A stretch of DNA of 64,000 nucleotides, taken from Nilaparvata lugens. Taxonomy: Eukaryota > Arthropoda > Insecta > Hemiptera > Delphacidae. The stretch is from positions 35,274,001-35,338,000 of the forward strand of contig NC_052509.1 in the NCBI RefSeq assembly GCF_014356525.2. Direction: 5' to 3'. Positions 21,045-32,288 of this stretch are shown here, in pieces; position 1 is the stretch's first letter; every line of letters starts with the position of its first letter. A program made the translations under genes and the position numbers. Under the pieces are notes generated by a model. The model ran no database searches. It saw only the letters and a list, made by a program, of their open reading frames with translations, and had not been told where the DNA came from.

Positions 21045-21922
21045 ATTTTTTCAATCAAATACACTTGTCTCTCCGATTCGTTTAATTGTGTTTTTTTAAT
21101 TTCTTCTTCATAAAACCGGCCACTAATTACTTCACCATTTAGATCTCTCAGTGAGTAGGTTATAGGTTTAGAAGGAAATATAGAGTGAATCACAAAATAC
21201 TCTGCACTCCAGTTTATGTTATAAGATTTATCGAAAAATAATCGTTTCTTCGAGATTCGCATGATATCACCTAGCTTGAATTTTGGTTTTGAATTTTTCA
21301 ATTTATATTGTCTATTGAATGCAGAATTCAATGACATTAAAACATGATTACGATCTTTCTTCCTCACATCCTTAGGTTTCATTCTAATGGATGAATGCGT
21401 TGTTGCATTATAATCACGAACTAAACTGTCTAGATTGCTTATCCAGTTTTTGGTTCCATGTTCAGTTAAATATCTATAAATTTTTGCTTTAAGTGTTCTA
21501 TTCAGCCTTTCAACTATGGAGGCTTTCTTATCACTAAAAACATGGTAATGTTTAATACTATATCTATCTAATAACGCTTTAACTTTTGAATTAAAGAATT
21601 CTGTTCCCTGATCTGTTTGGAACAGCTTAACTCCCTTATTTTTAGTAATAATTGGTTCAAGAGCGTTAAATACAGATTGGCTTGTCTTGTCTTTTAATGG
21701 TACACGATATGCAAATTTTGAAAAACAATTAATAACAACTAAGATATATTTATAACCCTTATTAAAACGCGATAAACTTGTCATCTCAATAAGGTCGGCT
21801 TGAAGCAGGTCTTTTTCACTTTTCAGTTCATATTTGCGAGTGGCATAGTTCACACACGGCATGCTATGAAGCTCTAAAGCTAGCTTAGGTCTAATAATAT
21901 TCATGATATTTACAACAGTCAA
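21045..21922 (-). pseudogene. Maverick integrase (rve family, chromodomain type)
   Basis: The retroviral-type integrase core has D43 (LQADLIEM), D104 (FQTDQGTEF) and E138 (ASIVERLNRTLK), giving a DX60DX33E layout. RDYNATTHSSI and a basic C-terminal SH3-like part follow. The gene once continued into a chromodomain whose last 35 codons are now at 20393-20499, cut off by the SINE. The catalytic core is open and undamaged. No zinc-binding N-domain is seen before the first methionine, so the start may lie upstream in a broken part. Confidence 0.9.
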
Positions 21923-21969
21923 ATCAAAATTAGTGGTGTTGGATGGTTGTCACGGAACATACTGAGCAA

Positions 21970-24900
21970 TCAGTTAGAGTGTTGTGGGCACTCTATAATG
22001 TCCAAAAGGGAGAGTATCAACACCGTTCTCAGCAATGTACCTCTTATCATCATAAGGACTCAAACAGATTTTTGCACATTCAACCTGATACATGGTGTGA
22101 TTATAGGACCTCATCATATTAAATTTTTCAATGTGTTCACTACGTTCAAACAATGATTTCTTATATTAAGGAGTGATCCGTGGTCTAGTGGATAGAGTGC
22201 TTGCATAGCAGCATAGAGATCCCGGGTTCAAACCCTCTCATTACCAGAAGTTTTTAACCAGATCACTCCCGTGTTATCAGATGGGCACGTTAAACTGTCG
22301 GTCCCGGCTGAAGTATGACAGTCGTGAGGCCCATGGACGGCTTAAATTATATATTCAGGCGGTGGGACCTTCCCGAAAGGGACTCCCCACCAACAAAAGC
22401 CATACGAATTTACTTTTTTCTTATATAAATTGAAATTAAGTTTTCTACATTTCACTCTGGTCTGTACACCCTTTGCTATACATTTATTTACAGGTTCTTC
22501 ATTCTTGTTACATACTAAAAAGGATTAAAGTTTCGATCTTAGGCCTACAAATCTATGGACAGGTTTTGAGGCAGTCTCATCCTTGAACTTTCCTACAACT
22601 TTATTTCTCTCCATGGAAAAGCAAGGGTGGCAAGGTGGATAGTTAGAAGTATCGAAAAGGCTCAAATTTTCTTTAATCAACTGATACACATCTTCGACTT
22701 TTAGGTTTAGAAGAAAACTGTCGGTATCAGTCATACAGAGTTCTATACGATCCCACGGTATAATTTTTTTGTAATTTGCAATAGAAAAAATCATACATAT
22801 GGAATTTACTCAACTCCAGTACGGAAAAGCCGGAATAGACAGGCTTGTTCATTTTAAGTTCCAACTTGCGAGAGAAAACCGCGATCACGTTCGGACTAAT
22901 TATTTGCCAGCGTTTACATAGTGGATTTGAAATGTACTTATCTAACCGTTTTTCATCCGTGATAATTTTAACATTGATTTGCTTAGGACTAGATTGAATT
23001 ATCTTGCCAAAAATCAGATTGCAACAGGCCTTAAAGAAGGATATTTCAAATTTTTTTTTCGCGTTCTGTCTATTCCAGATATTGAAGTCGATGTAGCTTT
23101 TCAGCCAGGGAGATTGGGAAAAGCTAATGACGCGATGCACTTTCAATAATTTCAAACCGAGCTGAAGGTAGAGCTTTAAATTGACATAGTGAACAATGTA
23201 CTTTTCACGGTTGAAAAGTGTGTTCATGAGCTTTTTGGTTCCAGTTTGACTGTTCTCATTTGTTTGGTAGTTTGACAGCAATTCGCGTGGCGGTGTTTGG
23301 TGGAGAGGTGCGAGTGGGAAGCTGGCGTGCTTATCATGTAACTCTTGAGGGTACTTGAGATCACATTCTATTATATATCCGGTTTCTGAATTGCTGTCCA
23401 AATTCGCGAAATCAAGCTTGGAAATTTCTTCCTCTGAGAGGAATTTGAAATTTCCAACAGGTAAGCTTCGGCTCATAGCTTCCGAGTATAAACTGTTTGC
23501 ATCGATATAAAGGAGATAATTACTCGGTTTTGAAGGATCGTATGTTTCGGGTAGATGTTTGTTATTCGCTTCACAATAACGTTTACCGATGAATGACACC
23601 CCACCCCTCATCCCTGCCTCAAACATAAGATGCATGTCAGGATGAGTAATCAATTCTAGTTCGACTTTAGTGTGTTTCAGCATGCAATTCCAGGTGAAGT
23701 GCGCGAGAGAAAGAAAATGGGTCACATCAAGGCCGTATGAGCTAAAAAGCGTAGACCTCATGGATTCAAAAACTTCCGCTAATAGCATTACGTCCAAACA
23801 TAAATAAAAATTGTGATATTCACCCAGATTTTTCAGTTTGAATGTTGAGAACACTCTTTGCGCATGCTCATATTCTTCGCGAGACAGAGGTGTATCAGTT
23901 AAATCATTATGAAAATATTCGATGGGAGGAAGCGATGTTTCCGCGAATTTCTCGGGACAGCTCATGTACGAGTAAGGATATACTCCTTTTTTCAACAAGA
24001 GCTGTCTGTGTTCGCGAGGTGGATCATGAAACACCAAAAATAATCGCTCAAACTTCTTTTCCATGTCTGTACTTTCTACCAAATTACGCACCAATACTTC
24101 CAAGGATTCAGACATAAACTTGTAGGAATCTAAAAATTTAATTTTGCCTACTGAAAGTGTCAAAAATCTCTCTGACGTATTTGCGATGCAGAAAATTTCT
24201 TTTTCACATTTACCGAGCGATTTCAGAATAAAATGCGAATCAAAACCGGAGAAATTATGAAAATAACACGAAATGTACTCCTGAGTACGAGCTGTTAAAT
24301 TACAAGAAACATGTGAGGCACACAAGTAATTACCGGTTTCATGCGCGTGGTGACGACATTTAATATCGCTGTCTAAAAACGGTTCAGCACAAAGCCCGCA
24401 GTTTACCGAATTTTGAAATTCGCGCTCTTGACTTTCGGATAAAGCTTGCATCGGAATTTCTCGTTTCATATCCTCATACAAAATGTCGCCGAGATCTGTA
24501 ATTTCCTGAAGAAATTTCTCCATGATTTTTTCGTCTAAACTACTCGATGTATGGAGTACAGGTCCGTAGGTGATTTCCCCATTAACATCTATAACAATGA
24601 AACAATAGCCGCAGGGAATATGACGCGCCGTTTTCTTTGTGTAACTACGAGTAATTTCATCAGAATCGGATTCATCATCATCAAGCTTCACAATGTAAGT
24701 TTCTAAATCCGCGTAAATGGTGTACTTTTTTTCAATGTCGCACCTAGTTTCTTGAATTTAATTGTCTCTCCGCGTTTAGGATATGAAACGCGCTGAGATT
24801 CAAACTTGGAACAAAGTTCCACATGTTTCAACAAATTTGCTTTGCCATCATAATTTTTAGATTTGGTCGATGTGAACCGGTGAAAACAAAAATTGCAAAT

Positions 24901-25793
24901 GTGTACTTGACCGTGGCATTTTGAAAGGTGGGAGAGAAGACGTGATAGCCCGTTTTTCCTGTTCGCGGTATTTACTAAACAGAAATGAGTTTTTCCTGCA
25001 TCGCCATTTTAGCATTAAAAGATTAATTTGGTGCTTATGAGTGCGGAAAATGCTTGTACGGAAGGGGAAAAACTTTTTGTTGTCATACGCGATGACGTGA
25101 ATTGCAATATCCGGATTGAGTATTTCAAATTTCTTAATATCGCGTGTCGTCACCGGGAAATTTACACCTCGCGTATTAAGTGTGTGAGCAAACTTGCTCA
25201 AATACTTCACACTCAAGTCCGAGTTCCTTGGCTTCTGATGGAAATATGCGAGCACTGACCATAAAAAGCATTTTTCGTCACACAGATTTTTGACATTTAT
25301 AATACATTTCTTTTTTCAAAAACTGGGGTGTTTGAATGGAACTGGATGTGTATATAGGATTAAATTTAATCACGTTCACATCCAGTGATTCAATTTTCTT
25401 TGGCACCCATCCACTCCCATGTCTTACGAAATTTTCGAAAGATGAGAGGATTTTTTTCACAGTCAAGAAAAAATGCTTATTAAAATCTTCATAGTTCTCA
25501 AGCACGTTTAGCGCTATGTTGGAGTAACTATGTAGATTTATTAGAGATGAGACAGTCTCACCAACCTGCTTGTCATCCATCACCACTAATTTATACAGCA
25601 AAACATTTAATACTATAAACCACTTTACATTCCCATCATGGCGTGCCGCATGTTCCCTAATTATGTCGAAAACTCGACGTTTCGACCTCTCAAGCATGTT
25701 GGTGATGTCGATATCCTCAGGCTCGTCATCGAGGGTGATGCGATGGCGGACTGCTGTGGAATTCACGCCACGTAGTCTGCGTTCCCTCGGCAT
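21970..25793 (-). pseudogene. Maverick protein-primed DNA polymerase B, broken
   Basis: The gene starts at 25793 (MPRERRLRG). The N-terminal domain is open to 25281 and the next part continues in another frame (25320-24857). After a further shift, the exonuclease starts with YADLET near 24715, and the long frame to 22727 holds a treble-clef-like cysteine/histidine cluster (NCGLCAEPF, CRHHAHETG) and the palm motif DANSLYSEA. One more frameshift near 22780 separates the active-site box CMTDTDSF (22530-22794). Beyond a stop at 22525 the C-terminus is cut by a SINE and ends near 21970 with SPYDDKRYI. The enzyme copies Maverick DNA from a protein primer. With at least three frameshifts, one stop and one insertion, it is dead. 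Confidence 0.9.
22167..22416 (+). mobile_element. tRNA-derived SINE
   Basis: It starts 'aggagtgatccg', has a box A-like 'gtggtctagtggatag' (about 22180-22195) and a box B 'gggttcaaaccc' (22223-22234). A non-tRNA body follows with 'gttaaactgtcggtcccgg' and 'ggactccccaccaacaaaag'. The 10-bp duplication TTTCTTATAT flanks it (22157-22166 and 22417-22426). It splits the 3' end of the polymerase gene. Confidence 0.85.
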
Positions 25794-25885
25794 GATTCTG
25801 AAAAACAAAAGAATAACGATCAGGATGAGATAGAGTACAACAGCATGTTTAGTTGTGAATTGACATTGGTAGAAGAAGGCTGTGT

Positions 25886-26512
25886 GTGAAAATGATATCT
25901 CAAGATCACATAATGTTGTATGAAAGATTAAGATTATTATCTTTTGATAAAAGATGGTCGAAATCTTCTCCGCATTTGTCCGCGGAAAACATGGCAAGAG
26001 AGGGATTTATATTCTCATCTGCACCAGACATTGTGCGATGTGTATTTTGTTCAATTTGTTTGGGAAAATGGGAAGAAAGTGACATACCAGCAATAGAACA
26101 TGCAAGGTACAGTCCGAACTGTAGAAGGAAAGATAATATAACAATTGAAGAGGAGAATTTTGATGATAATATTCTACGAGAATATGAAGAAAGATATTTA
26201 ACTTTTAATTGTGTAGAAGATTCATCCGTTCAAGGAGAGTATTTTGAAAAGCATCATCTACATTGTGACTTTTGTAAATCATTATGCAATAAAGCAGAGT
26301 ATTTTGCGAGAAATGGTTATTTCTTACATAAAAATCCATTCTATCTGCAATGTGTCTATTGCAAATATATTATCGAAAATCCATTTGAAAAAGTAATGCA
26401 TTTACCGTTTTGTTTATATGAAGAGTGTGAGAAAGAAGAGCGGGGGTTGGATGTTCCGGATATAGCGTATTGTGAAGATGAGGTAAAATCGCATGCATGC
26501 AGTATATTGTAG
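25886..26512 (+). CDS. BIR-domain (IAP-like) protein of the Maverick
   Basis: The 208-codon open frame has a canonical BIR repeat at residues about 14-81, with C52, C55, H72 and C79 spaced CX2CX16HX6C (VRCVFCSICLGKW and IEHARYSPNC). A second, degenerate BIR-like unit at about 125-176 has C156, C159, H172 and C176 with shorter spacing. There is no RING finger at the C-terminus. BIR proteins bind caspases or Smac-type peptides and block apoptosis in cells and in baculoviruses; an anti-apoptotic role here is inference. It is divergent from the polymerase gene, whose start is about 90 bp away, so the two probably share a promoter region. Confidence 0.9.
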   Translation: MKMISQDHIMLYERLRLLSFDKRWSKSSPHLSAENMAREGFIFSSAPDIVRCVFCSICLGKWEESDIPAIEHARYSPNCRRKDNITIEEENFDDNILREYEERYLTFNCVEDSSVQGEYFEKHHLHCDFCKSLCNKAEYFARNGYFLHKNPFYLQCVYCKYIIENPFEKVMHLPFCLYEECEKEERGLDVPDIAYCEDEVKSHACSIL

Positions 26513-26523
26513 AAGGTTTTTCA

Positions 26524-26615
26524 TCCTCTGAGGACAAAAACTGTCCTCCGAGGACAAAAACTGTCCTCCGAGGACAAAAACTGTCCTCCGAGGACAATAA
26601 AAATTGTCCTTGAAG
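26524..26615. repeat. self-complementary 23-bp minisatellite
   Basis: Four to five copies of 'gaggacaaaaactgtcctcc' follow the BIR gene stop at once. Each unit has arms GAGGAC and GTCCTC, so each can form a hairpin alone or pair with its neighbours. It could serve as a 3' end or terminator-like structure for the BIR transcript, which is inference. Confidence 0.85.
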
Positions 26616-26679
26616 GATAAAATTAGAGTAAAAATGAACTTACATGTGTTGATTTGACGAAATGACAGCTATCTCCTCG

Positions 26680-26830
26680 GGTATGCTTCTCTCAGCTCAG
26701 GTAGCTCCTCGACTGTGGTTGTCTCAGCTCAGGTATCCTCTCACCTCAGGTAGCTCCTCGACTGTGGTTGTCTCAGCTTAGGTATCGTCTCAGCTTAGCT
26801 AGCTCCTCGGCTATGCTTCTCTCGATGCAG
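26680..26830. repeat. minisatellite with 'ctcagctcaggta.ctcctcg' units
   Basis: About seven imperfect units of 20-45 bp combine 'tagctcctcgactgtggttg' and 'tctcagctcaggtat'. Nothing coding is seen. It lies between the BIR gene and the promoter of the next plus-strand gene. Confidence 0.7.
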
Positions 26831-27132
26831 GTATGTTTCCCTCACGAGAGCACAACTGCTTATGAGACTGGAAACCGAGTTGTGAGGTGAGAAAATGCTG
26901 TGAAAAACAATGAAATATTTAATAACTGCAACCAAATATTAGAAATCAATAAGTAAGTGTTATTTCAAAAATATCAGAATGTAACGGATTATACTTACTC
27001 ACAATCAAATGTCTGCGTTGTGCTGCTGGTAAACCTCTGGGGAGTTGAGTACAGCACGCTCCAATTGCACACGCCCCCTCGTATGCTCTATCTCACTCGT
27101 ACAAGCCTGCAACAGACAGAGAAACGACTTGG

Positions 27133-27139
27133 TATAAAA
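27133..27139 (+). promoter_or_regulatory. candidate TATA box
   Basis: TATAAAA lies about 100 bp before the chosen start codon at 27236, with 'caacattt' about 30 bases downstream as a possible start site. It is the best core-promoter match for the gene at 27236. Confidence 0.45.
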
Positions 27140-27235
27140 TCAGTTGCCTCAGAGGAAAATCAACATTTACGTTAGAGAAGAGTTAAGTGAACTTATATAC
27201 CCTACGTGAACTTCTCCCTAATCATCATCTATACA

Positions 27236-29185
27236 ATGGATTCATCATCATCTTCAAGCTACATCATACCAGACAGCCCACCAACAGAGCAGCAGCTCAA
27301 CTACTGGCAGCAGCAGCAGCAGAAAGCTTGCAGCTCGGGTGCCACCTCCGCTGCCACGGCTGCCGCCTCTGCTGTCTCCGCCGGCTCCTCCTCCGCCTCA
27401 CCCCTGAAGAGACAGGGAATCTTCGTTCAACGAGAGAGGGGTGAGGAGATCGCGATTCCGGACAGTCCTCTCCCACAATCTACACCGGCTACCTGGGCGC
27501 CGCGACGAGCGGTGCTGTCAACTCAACCCAGCAAGCAGCCGGTGAAGAGGAGGCTAGTTTTCGAGGACGAGGGTGTGCTCACTCAATCAAAGGTTGGCTT
27601 AAAGAAATATTATTATTGTATTAACATGTAATGTGCACAAAATCTTTATAAAATGTGAATTAGTTTTTTTAAAACTAATTTCCAATGGATAAAATCTTTT
27701 GTGTACATTACAAGTCATTACTGATTCTTATACTGTGAGCGAAGTCAAGACTGAGCTTGACTTCTAATTGTGCTATCAAAACAATCCGAACTCAGATAAA
27801 TTTTCATGATAGTTGCATTGAAATTTTGAAATTTCTAATCAGTTCAAATAATATTTCCTTGCATTCAATTTCTAATCACTTCAAGGAAATATTATTTGAA
27901 CTGATTAGAAATGGAATTATGAGATATTATTGTTTAAAGTAATCGATCATGCATAAATTATTTGTTAGCAATATTATTTGAAATGATTAGAAATTGATGC
28001 CAAGGAAATATTATTTGAACTGATTAGAAATGGAATTATGAGATATTATCGATCAAAGTAATCGATCATGCATAAATTATTTGTTAGCAATATTATTTGA
28101 AATGATTAGAAATTGATGCCAAGGAAATATTATTTGAAGTGATTAGAAATTGAATGCAAGGAAATATTATTTGAACTGATTAGAAATGGTACTATGAGAT
28201 ATTATTGTTTAAAGTAATCGATCATGCATAAATTATTTGTTAGCAATATTATTTGAAATGATTAGAAATTGATGCCAAGGAAATATTATTTGAACTGATT
28301 AGAAATGGAATTATGAGATATTATTGTTTAAAGTAATCGATCATGGATAAATTATTTGTTAGCAATATTATTTGAACTGATTAGAAATGGAATTATGAGA
28401 TATTATTGTTTAAAGTATTCAATCATGCAACAATTATTTGTTAGCAATATTTCCTTGAAGTGATTAGAAATTGATTGCAAGAAAATATTATTTGAACTGA
28501 TTAGAAATGGAATTATGAGATATTATTGTTTAAAGTAATCGATCATGCATAAATTATTTGTTAGCAATATTATTTGAAATGATTAGAAATTGATGGCGAG
28601 GAAATATTATTTGAACTGATTAGAACGATCATGCAACAATTATTTGTTACCAATATTATTTCAATAACTGATATTACTCACTTTATGCAGAGAATGGCAA
28701 TTCGATGATGTCAAGTTGAGACAATAATCTGATGTAGAGATCAATAATCTATTGATCAAGTTCTCTAGTATGATCTGAAACAAATAAGACACTAATCAAA
28801 TATTTTTCAACAGAAACAAGCTGGAATGCAGCATGACTCCTCACTTGCCCCGCTAATAAAGGAGGTGGAGGGCGCGGGAGAGTTGGACTTTGTGCAACTC
28901 ATAAACAATCCTCAGCCGAAACCATGGATCCCGCTGAGGGAATTGAAGGAGCGCACTCCCTACCCCATAGTTGGCATGAGGGAGCAAACGAACATCCATG
29001 GCCGTCGCGTAATTTTAAAAATCGTTAATGCAGGAAGCGAATGTGAGGTGTATTTACCTCAAAGATTCGCTTCCTGCATTGATGCGGGAAAGATTGAACA
29101 TTTTAATAAAACTTGTAAAAATTATGTGTTGCTAGTAACACATAAGTCGGCAAATTGGTCGGATATAAAAATTGTTAAGCAATAA
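27236..29185 (+). CDS. two-exon Maverick gene of unknown function
   Basis: Exon 1 (27236-27592, 119 codons) starts MDSSSSSSYIIPDSPP and is rich in Ser, Gln and Ala, with the PDSP motif twice and a basic-acidic end (KRRLVFEDEG). A GT at 27593 and an AG at 28812-28813, preceded by 'tatttttcaac', would remove a 1221-nt intron in phase 0. Exon 2 (28814-29185) is then in frame and ends at a TAA at 29183. Its compact domain has RRVILKIVNAGSECEVYLP and NYVLLVTHKSANW. The pattern recalls small proteins near Maverick replication genes, perhaps OB-like; I cannot name it. The donor GTTGGC is weak, so two separate genes remain possible. Confidence 0.6.
27628..27711. repeat. imperfect 40-bp inverted repeat
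   Basis: Arms beginning GTAATGTGCACAAAA and ending TTTTGTGTACATTAC meet at a T-rich centre near 27668 and pair over most of 40 bp. It may be a tiny foldback element or a DNA hairpin. It lies in the proposed intron. Confidence 0.75.
27832..28640. repeat. hairpin and about 120-bp tandem repeats in the proposed intron
   Basis: A perfect 30-bp inverted repeat (27832-27861 with 27882-27911, 20-base loop) opens the block. After it, units of roughly 80-120 bp containing 'gaactgattagaaatggaat', 'tattgtttaaagtaatcgat' and 'attatttgttagcaatatta' recur six to seven times. No gene is seen. Confidence 0.85.
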
Positions 29186-29237
29186 CAATTTTTATATCTG
29201 TATACAATTCGTCGACCTTTGTGTTACGAATTGTATA
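29027..29237. repeat. cluster of four perfect hairpins over a gene end
   Basis: Four inverted repeats follow each other: 29027-29042/29065-29080 (16-bp arms, AATGCAGGAAGCGAAT, with a 5-bp inner stem), 29122-29130/29137-29145 (9 bp), 29162-29177/29183-29198 (16 bp, spanning the stop codon) and 29201-29212/29226-29237 (12 bp). The first three lie in coding sequence. All arms pair without mismatch. Confidence 0.9.
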
Positions 29238-29597
29238 GATGAATGTATGAATAGATGAATGTATGAATAAATTGTAATATTGTTTCTATAAAAATTGTTT
29301 TCAATTCTTACCTGTTCACAATGAATAGTAGAAACACACAGAAGAAGAAATGCTGGTTCAGCTGCTCTGTTGTGAATGATATTTAAATAAGGTTTTTTTA
29401 TTTATTTTTTTTTTGTTATTTCTATTAAAACTAGTCACTAGGACTAACCATTAATTTTGTTCTGTTATTTCTTATCCTAAATTCATTTTTTATTGCTAAA
29501 GTCTTCCAGTGAAGCCTACAGTTCCAATCTATAATTTCACTACTTCAAATTATTTCACTACACTTTTATTCAATATACTTTAATCACTCCACTAGCA

Positions 29598-32288
29598 CTA
29601 CACCAACTCGAAGGGCTTTGTCCTCTTCAACCTCCTAGTGAGTTCAGTGTTGTCTAGTAGTTGGATGACTTCGGTGTTGTTGTGTTGATGAAGACGTGAC
29701 TCATGATGGGCTGCCAATCGTCTTATCTCACAGGTCACATAGGGGATGTGCAGATCTCGGTGCAAATCGCTGTTCCTTATGTACCAGGGCGCATTCACCA
29801 TGTTCCACAGTACTTTGTTTTGGAATGTTTGAATCTGACTGATGTTAGATGTTCTAGAGCAGCCCCAAAGCTGAATTCCATACGTCCAGACAGGTTTTAG
29901 AATTTGTTTGTAAATCAATAACTTGTTGTCCAATGAGAGTTGTGATTGACGGCCCAATAGCCAATAGATTTCACTGTATTTGAGTCCTAGCTCGCTCCTT
30001 TTCATCTTGATATGCTCTTTCCATTTCAACTTGGCATCAAGAGTCATTCCAAGGTATTTTGCTGTGTTGCTGTGTGGTACTACATTCCCATTCAGATTTA
30101 TTCGAATCGGGTCATTGATAATTTTGTTTGTGAAGTTGATATGAATAGACTTCATCTCATTTAATCGAATTCTCCTTTTTTTGGTCCAGTCACTGAATCA
30201 GTAGCTAGCATTCTGTAGTTTTGTGGCTGCTTCTTGTCCTGTTTCCCCTTCTGCCAGTATTGCAGTATCATCAGCAAAAGTAGCTATTGTCACTGCATCC
30301 AATTCAGGAAGATCGCTTGTGTACAGCACATAAAGAACTGGTCCAAGAACACTACCCTGTGGAACTCCAGCCCTTATTTCCTTCAATTCGGAGACGTCAT
30401 CACCTTGTTTTACTCTGAATAATCTGTTGTTGATGTATGATTTTAAAAGTTTTACAAGTTGAGTGGGGAGAATTTTATGAAGTTTAATGAGCAGTCCTTC
30501 ATGCCACACTTTGTCAAATGCCTGTGCCACATCAAGGAAGATTGCTGAACATATCAATTTTTTCTCTAATGACTTCTCTATTACATTGGTGATTCTATGT
30601 ACTTGGTCCAGGGTTGAGTGCTTCTGCCTGAAACCAAATTGATAGGTTGGTATCAGATTCCTGCTACTTATGATGGGAGTCAATCTCTTCATTAGCAATT
30701 TCTCAAAAAGCTTTGAAATTACAGGTAGAAGAGATATTGGGCGGTATGATTTTGCTTCTTGAGGACATTTCCCAGGCTTTTGCAACATAATGACTTCTGC
30801 CACCTTCCAAATTGTAGGAAAATGCTGTAATCGGAGTGATGCATTGAATAAGTATGTTAGCATGACAATACCTTTACTTGGAAGTTTCTTTAAGATTTCA
30901 CCTGTAATCAGATCAAACCCAGGTGCTTTTTTGGTATTCATATTATATTTTATTTCTTCTTGAACCTCATTTATAGAAACTGGATCAATCTCTGTATCTA
31001 AATCATCCATTATATCTTCTTCAGGATCAATTTCAGATTGAATGTTGTTTGGTTGGAAGATTTCTTCTAGATGATTAGCAAATAAATCTGCCTTTTCTCT
31101 GTTATTTCTTGCCCAAGTACCATCTGGTTTTCTAATTGGAGGGGATTGTAATATTGGCCGCTTAATCCTTTTTGTTGCTTTCCATAATGAATAATCTGTA
31201 CTGGCATCAGCTGTCAAATTTTGAAGGTAGTTATTAATGGATTCCTCAGTTAGTTTCCTTATCTCTCTTCTCAATTGTTGTGTTCTGTTATTCAAGATAT
31301 TTTTGTCAGCAGGATCACGAGTTTGTTGCCATCTTCTTCTTGCCCTTCGTTTTTCTAAAACAAGTTGTCGAATCTCCAGAGGGTAATTGCATCCTTTTGT
31401 TTTCCTGGTATATTGTCTGGTGTTTTTCCAGGCTGATTTCTGGATTTGCCACATGAAATTTCCTGCGGCTTCATCTAGCTGCTCAGTTGTTCTAAGTGGA
31501 ATATTCAAGTTGATTTCATTCTCCAAATCCACTTTAAAAGCTTCCCAGTCTGTTGTTCTGTTGACTAACATTGGTCTGTCTTCTTTCTTTATTATTCGCT
31601 CACTAAGTGTGAGAATTACAGCTGAATGATCAGAATCCAGGTCAAAGCTCTCTTCAATGTTGATGAAATTACTGGATATTCTCTTTGTTATGAAGAAATC
31701 TAGAAGATCTGGAGTTTTATTCAAATCTGTTGGCCAATACGTAGGTGTCCCTGATGAATGGAATTCGCAGCCCAGGTCCTGGATAGCCTCTCTGAGTTCT
31801 TTTCCTCTGGTAGTCGTGAGTCTTGAACCCCAATCCTTATGCTTGGCATTAAGATCTCCACCCACTATGAATCTATCTCCAAGCTGATGAAGAATATTTG
31901 TATAATAATTTTTCTTTAAATTGTAACGTGGTGGAAAATATGCAGCTCCAACAAGTATTTTCTGGTTGATGGACTCTATTCCAACTACAGTTAGCTGTAT
32001 TTCATTACTTTGAATACTGAAGTCTTCATAGTGTTTAATACTCTCCTTCACTATTACAGCACTTCCACCTCTTGCTTGATTTTGAGGATGAATAGTTTCG
32101 TAAACATTATATCCATTGATTTTGAAGTGAGTCTGCTCAGTTGAATGGGTTTCAGAGATGAGGCAAACATCTATATTTCGTGTCTTTAGAAATATTTCTA
32201 TTTCTTGTTTTCTATTATTATTGATATTATTTATTCCATTGGCATTCCAGGTAGCAATCCTTATATCTTGTTGGCTCGCAATATTCAT
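29598..32288 (-). pseudogene. LINE ORF2: APE endonuclease and reverse transcriptase
   Basis: The apurinic-type endonuclease shows IATWNANGI, LISETHS, GGDLNAKHKDWGS and SDHSAV. The reverse transcriptase shows SYRPISLLPVISK, FLDVAQAFDKVW, AGVPQGSVLGPVLY and the active-site box TFADDTAIL. A TGA at 30198-30200 interrupts the frame after 696 codons, and the same frame then stays open for the last 199 codons. The product nicks target DNA and reverse transcribes the LINE RNA. Its start overlaps the ORF1 stop in an ATGA arrangement, which suggests coupled translation. Confidence 0.92.

Noticed and set aside
22180..22240. Possible tRNA gene (box A and box B)
   Set aside because: The boxes belong to a SINE with a non-tRNA body, flanking duplications and no complete cloverleaf that I could draw.
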